Origin: Cryobacterium sp. BB307
GTDB taxonomy: Bacteria > Actinomycetota > Actinomycetes > Actinomycetales > Microbacteriaceae
Reading direction: 5' to 3'
DNA length: 64,000 nucleotides
Assembly (NCBI RefSeq): GCF_012274275.1
Contig: NZ_JAANZA010000002.1
Coordinates: 682,001 to 746,000, forward strand
Part shown: in pieces, positions 1 to 8,832 of the stretch
How positions within the stretch are numbered: position 1 is the first letter of the stretch
Layout of the letters: every line of letters begins with the position of its first letter
Position numbers and translations under genes: made by a program
The notes under the pieces: generated by a model
Told to the model about the DNA's origin: nothing
The model's input: the letters and a program-made list of their open reading frames with translations, nothing else
Databases searched by the model: none

Positions 1-583
1 CGGTGACTACGCCCGCACCAAGGCGGTCGCCGAGCTGATGGCGCTGGCCTCCGACGCCCCGGGGTTCTCGGTGGTGGCGGTGCGCCCGCACCTGGTCTGG
101 GGTCCGGGCGACACCCAGCTGATCGCGCGCATCGTCGACCGGGCCAGGCGCGGCCGGTTGCCGCTGCTCGACCACGGCGCAGCCATGATCGACACGACGT
201 TCGTGGACAATGCCGCATCCGCGATCGGTGCTGCGCTCGAGCGGGCGGATGCCGTCCACGGCCAGGCGTTCGTGGTCACCAACGGGGAGCCGCGCCCGGT
301 ATCGGAACTGCTGGCCGCAATCTGCACCGCGGCTGGCGTAGCCGCTCCCCGCTGGCGGGTCCCTGCGGCGGTGGCGCGTGGTGGCGGTTCCCTCGTCGAG
401 GCGCTCTGGCGGGTGCGGCCGGGTGCGGATGAACCGCCGATGACCAGGTTCCTGGCCGAACAGATGTCGACGGCGCACTGGTTCGACCAGCGTCGCACCC
501 GCGCCCACCTGCAGTGGGCACCCACGGTCACGCTGGAGGAAGGCTTCCGCCGCCTGGCCGCGTCGTACAGACGGCGGTCATAG
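1..583 (+). CDS. NAD-dependent epimerase/3-beta-HSD family protein, 3' part
   Basis: The frame is open from base 2, so the gene begins outside the window. The first visible residues include YARTK, which fits the YxxxK catalytic motif of extended short-chain dehydrogenases. Next comes VRPHLVWGPGD, the VRP...YGPGD-type signature of the 3-beta-hydroxysteroid dehydrogenase/epimerase group, and then DTTFVDNAA and FVVTNGEP, typical of the substrate half. About 193 residues are visible; the Rossmann GxxGxxG part is missing. A NAD(P)-dependent sugar or sterol-like oxidoreductase is likely, but the substrate cannot be told from this half. The stop lies 3 nt from the stop of the convergent G6PDH-like gene. 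Confidence 0.8.
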   Translation, partial: GDYARTKAVAELMALASDAPGFSVVAVRPHLVWGPGDTQLIARIVDRARRGRLPLLDHGAAMIDTTFVDNAASAIGAALERADAVHGQAFVVTNGEPRPVSELLAAICTAAGVAAPRWRVPAAVARGGGSLVEALWRVRPGADEPPMTRFLAEQMSTAHWFDQRRTRAHLQWAPTVTLEEGFRRLAASYRRRS

Positions 584-586
584 TGC

Positions 587-1942
587 TCAGGGACCGGCCG
601 ATCCGGCCGGGTACTCCTCGAGCGGCACCTCGTCGTCTCGCCATGCCTTCATCACCGGCTCGACGATGCGCCAGCACTCCTCGATCACGTCGGAACGGAC
701 CGACAGTGTCGGGTCGCCCCGCAGCATCCCGGAGATGACCTCGCCATACGGCAGCAGGTCCCCCGTGCCGAAATCGACCCGCAGCGTGGTCTGCTCGAGC
801 GTGAACGGGTCGGCCTCGCCGTTGATGTTGAGGTCGAGCTCGATGACCTCTGGGCTCAGCAGGATGCGCATCCGCGTCGCTCCGTCGTACCCCTTGAACC
901 CGCTCGGAAGGTGCGGCACATCCTTGAACTGAACGACGATCTCCTTTCGGATGTCGCCGATCGCCTTCCCCGAGCGCAGCCGAAACGGGACACCGGCCCA
1001 ACGCCAGTTGTCGATCGTGACGGTCACCTCGGCAAGCGTCTCGGTCTTCCGGGCGGGGTCAACGCCCGGCTCGTCCGCGTAGTCGGGAAAGGTGCGGTCC
1101 CCGATCCTGCCTGCGGTGTATCGCGCGCGGCGGCTTGACTGGCGGGCGTCGCCGTGGGCGACCCGGGTCGCCCGGAGCGTCTGCGCTATCGCGCCGCGCA
1201 GGTCATCGGCGTCGACGCTCGACGGCGGTTCCATCGCGAACAGCGCCAGGACGATCAGGAGGTGGCTCTGCAGCATGTCGCTGAGCGCGCCGGCACGGTC
1301 GTAGTAGGACGCGCGCCCTTCGAGGCCGAGTTGCTCGTCGAAGACGATGTCGACGGCTGCGATGTTGTCCGAGTTCCAGACCGGCTCGAAGATTCGATTC
1401 GCGAAGCGGACGCCGAGCAGGTTGAGCACCGTGGCCTTGCCCATGAAGTGGTCAACCCGGTGCACGGCGTTCTCCGGAACCAGCCTGGCCAGCAGCCGGT
1501 TGAGCGCCTTGGCGCTCTTCAGGTCGGTCCCGAACGGCTTGTCGAGCCCGAACACCGTGCCATCGGGAAGCTCGACCCGTGCGAGGGCGCGGCACGCCTT
1601 GGCTGTCACCGCCGGTGGCAGCGCGAAGTAGACCGCCGGCGTGCCCTCCACTTCGCCCAGCACCCGCCGCAGCTCCTCAGGGTTGGTCACGTCGGCCTGC
1701 AGGTAGCGGGATCGCGCGGCGGTGTCCGAAGCGTACTGGCCGGATGCGCCGATCGAGTCGAATGATTTCCTCACCCGCTCGCGCCAGTCGTCGTCAGACA
1801 ACGGGTCCTGGCCGACTCCGATGAGGTGGAAGCCGGTCATCCGCTCGGCATCCAGCAGTTGACCCAGGCCGGGCATGAGCAGTCTGGCGGCCAGATCGCC
1901 CCCACCGCCCAGGATGACGAAGGTGTCGATTCGGTCGGCCAT
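587..1942 (-). CDS. Glucose-6-phosphate dehydrogenase family protein
   Basis: A 451-residue protein that oxidises glucose 6-phosphate to 6-phosphogluconolactone with NAD(P)+ if it is a true family member. The N-terminus VILGGGGDLAARLL corresponds to the GASGDLA nucleotide-binding loop, with GG for AS. FGLDKPFG is the usual EKPFG region, and RVDHFMGK matches the RIDHYLGK active-site segment with its catalytic His. It is shorter than canonical Zwf (about 490-510) and departs from consensus at several motif positions, so it may be a secondary paralogue, and no symbol is given. The ATG is preceded 7 nt upstream by TAGCCT, consistent with a leaderless message. Its neighbour on the other side is a GH15 enzyme. 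Confidence 0.88.
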   Translation of the reverse strand: MADRIDTFVILGGGGDLAARLLMPGLGQLLDAERMTGFHLIGVGQDPLSDDDWRERVRKSFDSIGASGQYASDTAARSRYLQADVTNPEELRRVLGEVEGTPAVYFALPPAVTAKACRALARVELPDGTVFGLDKPFGTDLKSAKALNRLLARLVPENAVHRVDHFMGKATVLNLLGVRFANRIFEPVWNSDNIAAVDIVFDEQLGLEGRASYYDRAGALSDMLQSHLLIVLALFAMEPPSSVDADDLRGAIAQTLRATRVAHGDARQSSRRARYTAGRIGDRTFPDYADEPGVDPARKTETLAEVTVTIDNWRWAGVPFRLRSGKAIGDIRKEIVVQFKDVPHLPSGFKGYDGATRMRILLSPEVIELDLNINGEADPFTLEQTTLRVDFGTGDLLPYGEVISGMLRGDPTLSVRSDVIEECWRIVEPVMKAWRDDEVPLEEYPAGSAGP

Positions 1943-1949
1943 GGGGCCA

Positions 1950-1955
1950 AGGCTA
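1950..1955 (-). promoter_or_regulatory. -10 hexamer TAGCCT for the G6PDH-like gene
   Basis: On the minus strand TAGCCT lies 7 nt before the ATG at 1942 with no Shine-Dalgarno sequence between. This spacing would put transcription start at or near the start codon, the leaderless layout common in actinobacteria. No convincing -35 was seen. Confidence 0.5.
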
Positions 1956-2015
1956 ACCGGCGACCTTGAAGACAGATCAGGGTTCCCTGACGGGAGAGCG
2001 TGTCAGGATGAGCGC

Positions 2016-3839
2016 GTGCCACTGCGCATCGAGGACTACGCACTCATCGGTGACTGCCACACTGCCGCGCTGGTCGGTGTCGACGGGAGCATCGACTGGT
2101 TGTGCCTGCCGCAGTTCGACTCCCAGTCGATGTTCGGCGCGCTGCTCGGCACCGAAGACCATGGTCGCTGGCTGCTCGCACCGGCCGACGCGGTGCTGTC
2201 GACGAGCCGCGCCTACGACGGTCCAACCTTCAATCTGGTCACACGCTGGGAGACCGCCGATGGTGAGGTCGAGGTCACCGACCTCATGCCCCACGGGAAC
2301 AAGCGCGCCGACCTCGTCCGCCGGGTGCGTGGCATCCGTGGCAGCGTGACGATGCACCAGGAGGTGCGCATCCGCTTCGGGTACGCCAACGCCATGCCGT
2401 GGGTTCGCCAGGTGGCGCACAAGGGCGGGCCGGCGCTCATCGCGATCGCCGGCCCGGATGCGGTCATCCTGCGGGGACCGGCGATGAAGGCCATCGACCA
2501 TGCGCACGCGTGCGACTTCACCGTGTCGGCAGGTGAGACGGTCGACATCCAGCTGACCTGGTACAAGTCCTACCGCCCGCCGCCGCCCGCGGTGGATATC
2601 GATGCGGCGATCGAACGCACCACGGCGTGGTGGACCGACTGGGCGGCGCCGCTGCAGAACACCGGTCCCTACCGTGATCAGGTACTGCGCTCCATCCTCG
2701 TGCTGCGCGCGCTGACGCTCGAGACAACAGGTGGGATCGTGGCGGCAGCCACGACCAGCCTGCCCGAGCAGTGGGGTGGCGTGCGGAACTGGGACTACCG
2801 CTTCGTCTGGCTGCGCGACGCGTCGGCCACGCTGGAGGTGCTCGCCAGCCGCGGGTTCACGAGCGAGGCCCTGGCCTGGCGCGGTTGGCTGCTGCGCGCC
2901 ATCGCCGGCGATCCCGCCGACATCCAGATCATGTACGGACTCGCAGGAGAGCGGATGCTCGTCGAGCACATCGTCGACAGCCTGCCCGGGTACGACGGCG
3001 CCGCTCCCGTGCGACGCGGCAACGCCGCCTTCGGCCAGTACCAGGGCGACATCTTCGGCGAGGTGATGATCGCGCTGCAGAAGTCGCGCGAGGCAGGCAT
3101 CGAGGAGGATCGCTTCTCGTGGCCGCTGCAGCGCGCGCTCATGCAGTTCGTGGCGGAGAACTGGCAGCGACCGGACCACGGCATGTGGGAGATCCGCGGC
3201 CCGAAGCGGCATTTCACCCACTCTCGTGCCATGCTCTGGGCCGCCGTCGATTGCGGAGTGCGCGGCATCGAAGAGCACGGCCTCGACGGCCCGCTCGACG
3301 AGTGGCGTGCGTTGCGGCAACGCATCCGGGACGACATCGAAGAACATGGGTTCGACCGCAGGCGGAACAGCTACACGCAGTACTACGGCAGTGAGGGCGT
3401 CGACGCCACCCTGCTTCAACTGGCCCAGATCGGCTACCTGAAGCACGACGACCCGCGGATGCTCGGCACGGTCGCCGCGATCGAGAACGAGCTCATGCGC
3501 GACGGCGTGCTGTTGCGCTACCGAACCGAGACCGGCGTCGACAAGCTCCCGCCGGGAGAGCACCAGTTCCTCGCCTGCTCGTTCTGGCTCGTCGAGCAGT
3601 ACGCGCTGAGCGGCCGGGTGGAGGATGCGATGGCGCTGATGGACCGGCTGGTCGGCTTCTGCAGCGACCTTGGTCTGCTCTCGGAGGAGTACGACACCGG
3701 CCAGGGTCGACAGGCCGGGAACACGCCGCAAGCGCTCTCCCACCTCGGGCTGGTGCGCGCAGCTGGCGCCATCGCATTCGCAACGGGAGAGCAGTCCGAG
3801 CCGAAACTGGCGACGGTGAGCAAGAAGGCCCAGCGGTGA
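2016..3839 (+). CDS. Glycoside hydrolase family 15 protein (trehalase/glucoamylase type)
   Basis: A cytosolic 607-residue protein with no signal peptide. The start chosen is GTG at 2016 (VPLRIEDYALIG), the usual N-terminus of bacterial GH15 proteins; upstream in-frame starts add a low-complexity tail overlapping the divergent gene. GH15 landmarks are clear: GSIDWLCLP near the N-terminus, WDYRFVWLRDA, GMWEIR with the probable acid Glu at about residue 392, and LLSEEYDTG with the probable base Glu at 557 or 558, followed by GNTPQALSH. Actinobacterial homologues hydrolyse trehalose or alpha-glucans, and sequence alone does not decide which. The stop overlaps the next gene's GTG by 4 nt (GTGA), so the two are translationally coupled. 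Confidence 0.92.
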   Translation: MPLRIEDYALIGDCHTAALVGVDGSIDWLCLPQFDSQSMFGALLGTEDHGRWLLAPADAVLSTSRAYDGPTFNLVTRWETADGEVEVTDLMPHGNKRADLVRRVRGIRGSVTMHQEVRIRFGYANAMPWVRQVAHKGGPALIAIAGPDAVILRGPAMKAIDHAHACDFTVSAGETVDIQLTWYKSYRPPPPAVDIDAAIERTTAWWTDWAAPLQNTGPYRDQVLRSILVLRALTLETTGGIVAAATTSLPEQWGGVRNWDYRFVWLRDASATLEVLASRGFTSEALAWRGWLLRAIAGDPADIQIMYGLAGERMLVEHIVDSLPGYDGAAPVRRGNAAFGQYQGDIFGEVMIALQKSREAGIEEDRFSWPLQRALMQFVAENWQRPDHGMWEIRGPKRHFTHSRAMLWAAVDCGVRGIEEHGLDGPLDEWRALRQRIRDDIEEHGFDRRRNSYTQYYGSEGVDATLLQLAQIGYLKHDDPRMLGTVAAIENELMRDGVLLRYRTETGVDKLPPGEHQFLACSFWLVEQYALSGRVEDAMALMDRLVGFCSDLGLLSEEYDTGQGRQAGNTPQALSHLGLVRAAGAIAFATGEQSEPKLATVSKKAQR

Positions 3840-4915
3840 CCACAGCGTCGCGCCGGATGCTGCGGATGCGCCTGGCCGCGCAGCGAATCAGCAACGGCAA
3901 GCTCACATCACCCGCCGACGTGGTGCGGTGGATGACGGCGATGCAGGCGCAGGACTTCAACGGCGCACGCTGGGCGGTCGCGTTGCGCACTGACTCGGCC
4001 ACTCAGCGCGACATGGATCATGCGCTCGCGAGCGGAACGATCGTTCGCTCCTGGCCGATGCGAGGAACGTTGCACTTCGTCGCCCCGGAGGACCTGAGAT
4101 GGATCCTCGGCCTCACGACCGAGCGACTGCTCCGCCAGGCAACTACCAGGCTCAGCAGCCTTGGACTCGACGAACGGCAGATCGAGACTGCCCGCTACGC
4201 GGCGATCGACGCGCTGCACGGCGGCCGCTCGCTGAGCCGGATGGAACTCTACCGAGCATTCGAGCGCGGCGGCGTGTCGGCGAATCAGCAGCGGGGCTAC
4301 CAGTTGCTGTGGATCTTGTCGCAGACCGGGACCCTGTGTTTCGGGCCACCCGACGGGAACACCCAGACCTTCGCGCTGCTGGACGATTGGGTTCCGACGT
4401 ATCGGCAGTTGGAGGGCGACGAAGCATTGGGCGAACTCGCACGCCGCTATTTCGCCGCGCGCGGGCCCGCCACGATTCGCGACTTCGCCTGGTGGGCGTC
4501 GCTCAGGCTCGCCGATGCGCGTCGGGGACTGGCCGTCGCGCGCGACGACCTGGAGCTCACCGAGTTTGATGGGGCCGAATTCTTCCACGAAGCCGCCAGC
4601 GAACAGGGTGCGGATGGAATCCGGCTCCTTCCCGCCTTCGACGAGTACCTGCTCGGCTACCAGGACCGCTCACTCCAGCTCGACGGCGAAAGCCTCGGGG
4701 ATCTGGTGCCCGGCGGCAACGGAGTGTTCCCGAACACCCTCGTTGTGGACGGGGTGGTGCGTGGCACGTGGCGTCGGCCCTCGCGTGCGACGAGCGTCGA
4801 GGTGACGCCGTTCGAGCCGCTGAAGCCTCGCGCGGAAGCGGGTCTTAGAAGGCCGGCGCGCGAATACGCGCGGTTCCGTGGTGAGAAACACGCTGAGGTT
4901 GTCGTCACTGGGTAG
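3836..4915 (+). CDS. AlkZ-like winged-helix DNA glycosylase family protein (HTH_42)
   Basis: A 359-residue protein of the winged-helix family typified by AlkZ/YcaQ, which excise alkylated or crosslinked bases. The visible signature is WMTAMQAQDF, in which Q37-A-Q39 matches the QxQ catalytic motif of AlkZ-type members; YcaQ-type members usually have QxD. RSWPMRGTLHFV and LLPAFDEYLLGY are other conserved family blocks. It starts with a GTG inside the stop of the GH15 gene, so it is co-translated with it, although no functional link is evident. A role in repair of a specific DNA adduct is inferred from family membership only. Confidence 0.8.
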   Translation: MTTASRRMLRMRLAAQRISNGKLTSPADVVRWMTAMQAQDFNGARWAVALRTDSATQRDMDHALASGTIVRSWPMRGTLHFVAPEDLRWILGLTTERLLRQATTRLSSLGLDERQIETARYAAIDALHGGRSLSRMELYRAFERGGVSANQQRGYQLLWILSQTGTLCFGPPDGNTQTFALLDDWVPTYRQLEGDEALGELARRYFAARGPATIRDFAWWASLRLADARRGLAVARDDLELTEFDGAEFFHEAASEQGADGIRLLPAFDEYLLGYQDRSLQLDGESLGDLVPGGNGVFPNTLVVDGVVRGTWRRPSRATSVEVTPFEPLKPRAEAGLRRPAREYARFRGEKHAEVVVTG

Positions 4916-4931
4916 CCTCCGGGGCCGCAAC

Positions 4932-4937
4932 TACGCT
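4932..4937 (+). promoter_or_regulatory. -10 hexamer TACGCT for the FUSC gene
   Basis: TACGCT lies 6 nt before the GTG at 4944, with no room for a ribosome-binding site. It fits a leaderless transcript. Confidence 0.5.
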
Positions 4938-4943
4938 TGAGGT

Positions 4944-5990
4944 GTGCGGCGCTACGTTCCCGAGGTCTTTGTCTCGACCCGTAGCCCGCTGCTGCAGGTA
5001 CTGAAGACGTTCGTCGCGGCATCCGGCGCCTGGTTGGCCTGTGTATGGCTGCTCGACCAGCCCGCTCCCATCTTCGCCGCGATCGCGGCGCTGCTCGTCG
5101 TTCAGCCGAGCGTCAACCAGTCGCTCGCGAAGGGTGTCGAGCGCAGCGTCGGCGTGATCCTCGGCGTCATCATCGCGTTCGCGGCCGTGACCTGGTTCGG
5201 CAGCTCGGCCCTTGTCGTGATCGCCGTGATCCTGGTGTCTTTGCTTGTCGCCTGGGCACTCAAGCTGACGCCCGGCTCGTCGAACCAGATCCCGATCAGC
5301 GCCCTTCTCGTGGTCGCGCTGGGTGCCGCCACGCCGGGGTACGGGGCCGAGCGTATCCTCGAGACCATCATCGGCGCCGTCATCGGGCTCGTCGTCAACG
5401 TGGCGATCGTGCCACCCGTGCACAGCGCTCCCGCGCACGCAGCGGTCGCTCAGCTCGCCGAGGGCATCGGCGGCACGCTCGACGACTTGTCCACGGCGCT
5501 GCGAACGCCGACCTCCTTCCCCGAATTGGACGCGTTGCTGCAGAGGACGCGCGGCCTGCGGGGGCAGCTGCAGAAGGCATCCGACGCGATCTCCGCTGCG
5601 GACGAAAGCCTCATGCTGAACCCGCGCGGCGGCAAGCACCGCGAGCGCATCGACCACGACCGCAAGGTGCTCGCGTCGCTCGGCGTGCTCGTCACGCGGG
5701 TGCTCGGCATGGCGCGCGCCGTGCGCGACCACTACTCCCCCGGGCTCAGCGATGATCGGATCGTGCGCTCTATCGCGGTTGAGCTGGAGCGGGCAGGACA
5801 CGACGTTCGGCTGCTCGCGACAGAACCGCGGCCAGGCGAGGACAACGCCGACCAGCCGACGGCCCAGCTGCCGGCGCTGACTGCCCCGCTGGTGATCACG
5901 CACCCGCATCCGGAGCACTGGATCCTGGTCGGCTCGCTCATGGAGGACCTGAGGCGCGTGCGAGAGGAATTGGCGGGCCAGCTGACCTGA
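4944..5990 (+). CDS. FUSC / aromatic acid exporter family membrane protein
   Basis: A 348-residue integral membrane protein. The N-terminal half holds about five to six hydrophobic segments (FVAASGAWLACVWLL, IFAAIAALLVVQPS, GVILGVIIAFAAVTW, LVVIAVILVSLLVAWAL, ILETIIGAVIGLVVNVAIV). The FAAIAALLVVQPS and ERSVGVILG blocks are typical of the FUSC/ArAE family, which exports aromatic acids and related compounds. The C-terminal half (from about residue 155) is a cytoplasmic, helical domain rich in charged residues and ending HWILVGSLMEDLRRVREEL. The substrate is unknown. It uses a GTG start with a -10 hexamer 6 nt upstream. Confidence 0.82.
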   Translation: MRRYVPEVFVSTRSPLLQVLKTFVAASGAWLACVWLLDQPAPIFAAIAALLVVQPSVNQSLAKGVERSVGVILGVIIAFAAVTWFGSSALVVIAVILVSLLVAWALKLTPGSSNQIPISALLVVALGAATPGYGAERILETIIGAVIGLVVNVAIVPPVHSAPAHAAVAQLAEGIGGTLDDLSTALRTPTSFPELDALLQRTRGLRGQLQKASDAISAADESLMLNPRGGKHRERIDHDRKVLASLGVLVTRVLGMARAVRDHYSPGLSDDRIVRSIAVELERAGHDVRLLATEPRPGEDNADQPTAQLPALTAPLVITHPHPEHWILVGSLMEDLRRVREELAGQLT

Positions 5991-6006
5991 CCTCACGCCG
6001 GGGGCG

Positions 6007-6012
6007 TACCGT
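6007..6012 (+). promoter_or_regulatory. -10 hexamer TACCGT for the quinone oxidoreductase gene
   Basis: TACCGT sits 6 nt before the ATG at 6019, again consistent with leaderless transcription. Confidence 0.5.
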
Positions 6013-6018
6013 TGAGGA

Positions 6019-6996
6019 ATGCGTGCGATGACCGTCCCCCTGTCCGGAAGCGCCCAGGCCTTCACCCTGAGCGAGTTCCCGGATCCGGTTCCGGGTTCGG
6101 GCGAGGTGCTGATCGAGGTGGCCGCGGCCGGCGTCAACCGGGCGGATGTCGCACAGCGGCAGGGAACCTACGCGTCCGCCCCCGGATGGCCGGAGTGGCC
6201 CGGACTCGAGGTGTCGGGAACGATCGCGGCGGTTGCGGGGCAGGTCGGCGACTGGAGGGTCGGCGATCGGGTATGCGCCCTGCTGGGCGGGGGCGGCTAC
6301 GCCGACCTGGTCGTGGTCCCGACCACGCACCTGCTCCGGGTGCCGGAATCAGTCGACCTGGTCGACGCGGCCGGGCTGCCCGAGACGGTGTGCACGGTGT
6401 GGTCCAACGTCTTCATGACCGCGGGGCTGAAGGCGGGTGAGACGCTGCTCGTGCACGGCGGCGGCAGCGGCATCGGCACAACCGCCATCCAGCTCGCGCG
6501 GGCGCTCGGCTCGCTGGTGGCGGTCACCGCGGGCAGCCAGCGGAAGCTCGACGTGTGCCGCGAACTCGGCGCGGAGATCCTCATCAACTACCCGGAGCAG
6601 GACTACGTGACCGAGTTGCTGCGCGCGACGGATGGCCGCGGCGCCGACGTCATCCTGGACCACATCGGCGGTGACTACCTCGACCGTGACCTCCAGGCGC
6701 TCGCACCGCACGGGCGGATCATCATGATCGGCAACCAGAGCGGGCAGCAGGCGACCATCAGCATCGGCCGGCTCATGCGCAAGTGGGCCACCATTCACGG
6801 CAGCACGCTGCGGGCGCGAAGCGACGAGGAGAAGTCCGAGATCGTCGCGAGTGTCGCCGCGAACGTGTGGCCGCTCGTCGAGAACGGGCAGGTCACGCCG
6901 GTGATCGACGAGCGCATCCCATTGACCGAGGTGGCACGTGCGCACGAGAAGCTCGAGGCCTCCGAGCACGTGGGAAAGATTCTGCTCGTGCCCTGA
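6019..6996 (+). CDS. NAD(P)H-quinone oxidoreductase, PIG3/zinc-type MDR family
   Basis: A 325-residue medium-chain reductase of the quinone oxidoreductase branch. It has the GroES-like N-terminal block GVNRADVAQRQG, the GLEVSG turn, LLVHGGGSGIGTTAIQLA (NADPH-binding Rossmann loop) and DVILDHIGGDYL. No structural-zinc cysteine cluster is visible, as expected for NADPH quinone reductases of the PIG3 type. It probably reduces quinones or electrophilic carbonyls in the cytoplasm. It stands alone and converges on ptsI with a 9-nt gap. The second ATG, three codons in, is an alternative start. Confidence 0.87.
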   Translation: MRAMTVPLSGSAQAFTLSEFPDPVPGSGEVLIEVAAAGVNRADVAQRQGTYASAPGWPEWPGLEVSGTIAAVAGQVGDWRVGDRVCALLGGGGYADLVVVPTTHLLRVPESVDLVDAAGLPETVCTVWSNVFMTAGLKAGETLLVHGGGSGIGTTAIQLARALGSLVAVTAGSQRKLDVCRELGAEILINYPEQDYVTELLRATDGRGADVILDHIGGDYLDRDLQALAPHGRIIMIGNQSGQQATISIGRLMRKWATIHGSTLRARSDEEKSEIVASVAANVWPLVENGQVTPVIDERIPLTEVARAHEKLEASEHVGKILLVP

Positions 6997-7005
6997 GAAG
7001 CCGTG

Positions 7006-8670
7006 TCAGCCGGCGCTGTGCAGCGGCACCTTCGCGACCGCCTCGCGCGCCCCGGCCGCGGTCGACGCGGAGAGCGCGGCCGCCGCCATCGCCTCGGCGT
7101 CCTCGCGCGTGTGCTTGGCGAGTTCCGCGCGCACGTCGGCGAGCGCCGCGGGGGTCATCGACAGCGTGGACGCGCCGAGTCCGACCAGCACGACCGCGAG
7201 GGTGGGGTCGGCCGCGGCCTCACCGCACACGCCGATCGGCGTGCCTCCGGCGCGGCCCGCGTCGCCGATGAGCTTGATGAGACGCAGGACAGCCGGATGC
7301 CACGGGTCCTGGTACGCGGCGACGGAGCCGAGCATCCGGTCGGCTGCGAGCGTGTACTGCGTCAGGTCGTTGGTGCCGATGCTCACGAAGTCGGCGTGCT
7401 CGCTCACCTGGTCGGCCATCACCGCGAGGGACGGCACCTCGGCCATGACACCGGCGAATCGGATGCCCAGCGCCTTGGCGAGCGACACGAAGTATGCGGT
7501 CTCCTCGGCGTCGGAGACCATGGGCGCCATCACCCACAGGTCGCCCTTCGCGTTCTCCTGCGCTCGGGCGAGCGCGGTGAGCTGGTTGCGGAGGACCTGC
7601 TCATGCACACGCAGTGAGCGCAGTCCCCTCAGGCCGAGCGCCGGGTTCTCCTCGGGCTGGTTCTCTACGAACCGCAGCGGCTTGTCCGCTCCGGCGTCGA
7701 GGCAGCGGACGACCACTTTCCGCCCGGGGAACGCGTTCAGCACTGCCTCGTAGTCGCGCTGCTGCTCCTCGATGCTCGGCTCGGTGGCCGCGTCCAGAAA
7801 CAGGAACTCGGTGCGGAACAGGCCGACACCCTCGGCGCCCAGTTCGACCGCGGCGGCAGCGTCGGCCGGCGAGCCGAGGTTGGCCAGCAGTGGGATCTTC
7901 TCGCCGTCGGCGAGCGTGCCGTCGCTCAGCGGAAGCGCTGCGGCAGCGCGGAACTCGGCGATGCGCGCTGCGGCGTCCTCTAGCTGAGCCGGCTCGGGGT
8001 CGATGACGATCGTCCCCGCGCCCGCATCCACGATGACCGGGGTGCCGTCGGTGAGCTCCTCGGCGCCTGCGACGCCGACGATGGCGGGGATCGACTTGGC
8101 GCGCGCGAGAATCGCGGTGTGCGAGGTGGGTCCGCCCTCGCGCGTGACCAAGGCGAGCACCTTCTCCAGGTCCAGCAGCGCGGTGTCAGCCGGGGCGAGG
8201 TCGCGGGCAACCAGGATGAATGGCGTGTCCGACTCCGGCACACCGGGTGCGGGAACGCCACGCAGGTGGGCGATCACCCGCTGGGCGACATCCCCGAGGT
8301 CGGCTGCGCGCTCGGCCATGTACCCGCCCATGTCGGTGAGTGTCGTCTGGAACTCGGCGAACGCGTCGAACACCGCGCGCTCACCGGTGCTGCCGGCGTC
8401 GATCTTGGCGTCCACCTCGTCGACGACCCCCGGGTCCTGCGCCATCATCGCTTGCGCGTCCAGCACGTCCTTCGCCGCCCCGCCTGCCTTCTCACCGCGA
8501 CGTGTGAGGTCCGCCGCGACGGCCGCCATCGCGGCGGTGACTGCCTGCTTCTCCTGCTCGGCGTCTGTGCTGCGCTCGACGACCTGCGGTTCGCTCAGCG
8601 GTTCGGGCATCCGGATCACGCCCCCGCTCGAAATACCCCTTCCGACTCCGATGCCGTGGAGTTCCCGCAT
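7006..8670 (-). CDS. ptsI: PTS enzyme I, phosphoenolpyruvate-protein phosphotransferase
   Basis: A 554-residue cytoplasmic enzyme that takes phosphate from PEP and passes it to HPr. GGPTSHTAILAR holds the phospho-accepting His (residue 184), VGLFRTEFLF is the PEP-binding segment and IGTNDLTQY the C-terminal one, followed by PIGVCGEAA with the catalytic Cys. The ATG at 8670 is chosen because AAGGAG lies 7 nt upstream; the frame can be read 17 codons further but that stretch is not family-like. It is transcribed divergently from ptsH across an intergenic region with two dyads, suggesting joint control of the general PTS proteins. Confidence 0.96.
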   Translation of the reverse strand: MRELHGIGVGRGISSGGVIRMPEPLSEPQVVERSTDAEQEKQAVTAAMAAVAADLTRRGEKAGGAAKDVLDAQAMMAQDPGVVDEVDAKIDAGSTGERAVFDAFAEFQTTLTDMGGYMAERAADLGDVAQRVIAHLRGVPAPGVPESDTPFILVARDLAPADTALLDLEKVLALVTREGGPTSHTAILARAKSIPAIVGVAGAEELTDGTPVIVDAGAGTIVIDPEPAQLEDAAARIAEFRAAAALPLSDGTLADGEKIPLLANLGSPADAAAAVELGAEGVGLFRTEFLFLDAATEPSIEEQQRDYEAVLNAFPGRKVVVRCLDAGADKPLRFVENQPEENPALGLRGLRSLRVHEQVLRNQLTALARAQENAKGDLWVMAPMVSDAEETAYFVSLAKALGIRFAGVMAEVPSLAVMADQVSEHADFVSIGTNDLTQYTLAADRMLGSVAAYQDPWHPAVLRLIKLIGDAGRAGGTPIGVCGEAAADPTLAVVLVGLGASTLSMTPAALADVRAELAKHTREDAEAMAAAALSASTAAGAREAVAKVPLHSAG

Positions 8671-8708
8671 TGTCTGCTCCTTCTTGCCGAGTGGGCGCGA
8701 GGCGAGGC

Positions 8709-8739
8709 CTGACGCGCACAAAGCGTCAGAGTACTACTC
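8709..8739. promoter_or_regulatory. Paired dyads in the ptsI-ptsH intergenic region
   Basis: Two adjoining inverted repeats. CTGACGC and GCGTCAG (8709-8715 and 8723-8729) are perfect 7-bp arms separated by 7 nt, followed at once by GAGTACTACTC (8729-8739), a perfect 11-bp palindrome. On the minus strand TACTCT at 8728-8733 could be the ptsI -10, which would place the first dyad over the ptsI transcription start. A repressor operator or a 5' UTR hairpin both fit. The binding protein is not identifiable here. Confidence 0.5.
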
Positions 8740-8832
8740 GAACATCCGCGGACCCGGACCGGCACCGCCCGTGCGGTCGGCGGGGTCGCGACTTAGGATT
8801 GGGCCCACAGTTCACGGAAAGGACCCTTCGAC

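Noticed and set aside
1977..3743. Open frame of 588 codons on the minus strand opposite the GH15 gene
   Set aside because: Composition follows the GH15 codons in a third-position-rich shadow frame, with no domain or ribosome site. High-GC genomes produce many such antisense frames.
4905..6137. 410-codon minus-strand frame opposite the FUSC gene
   Set aside because: Arg/Asp/Gly/His-rich low-complexity translation opposite a clear membrane protein; no signals of its own.
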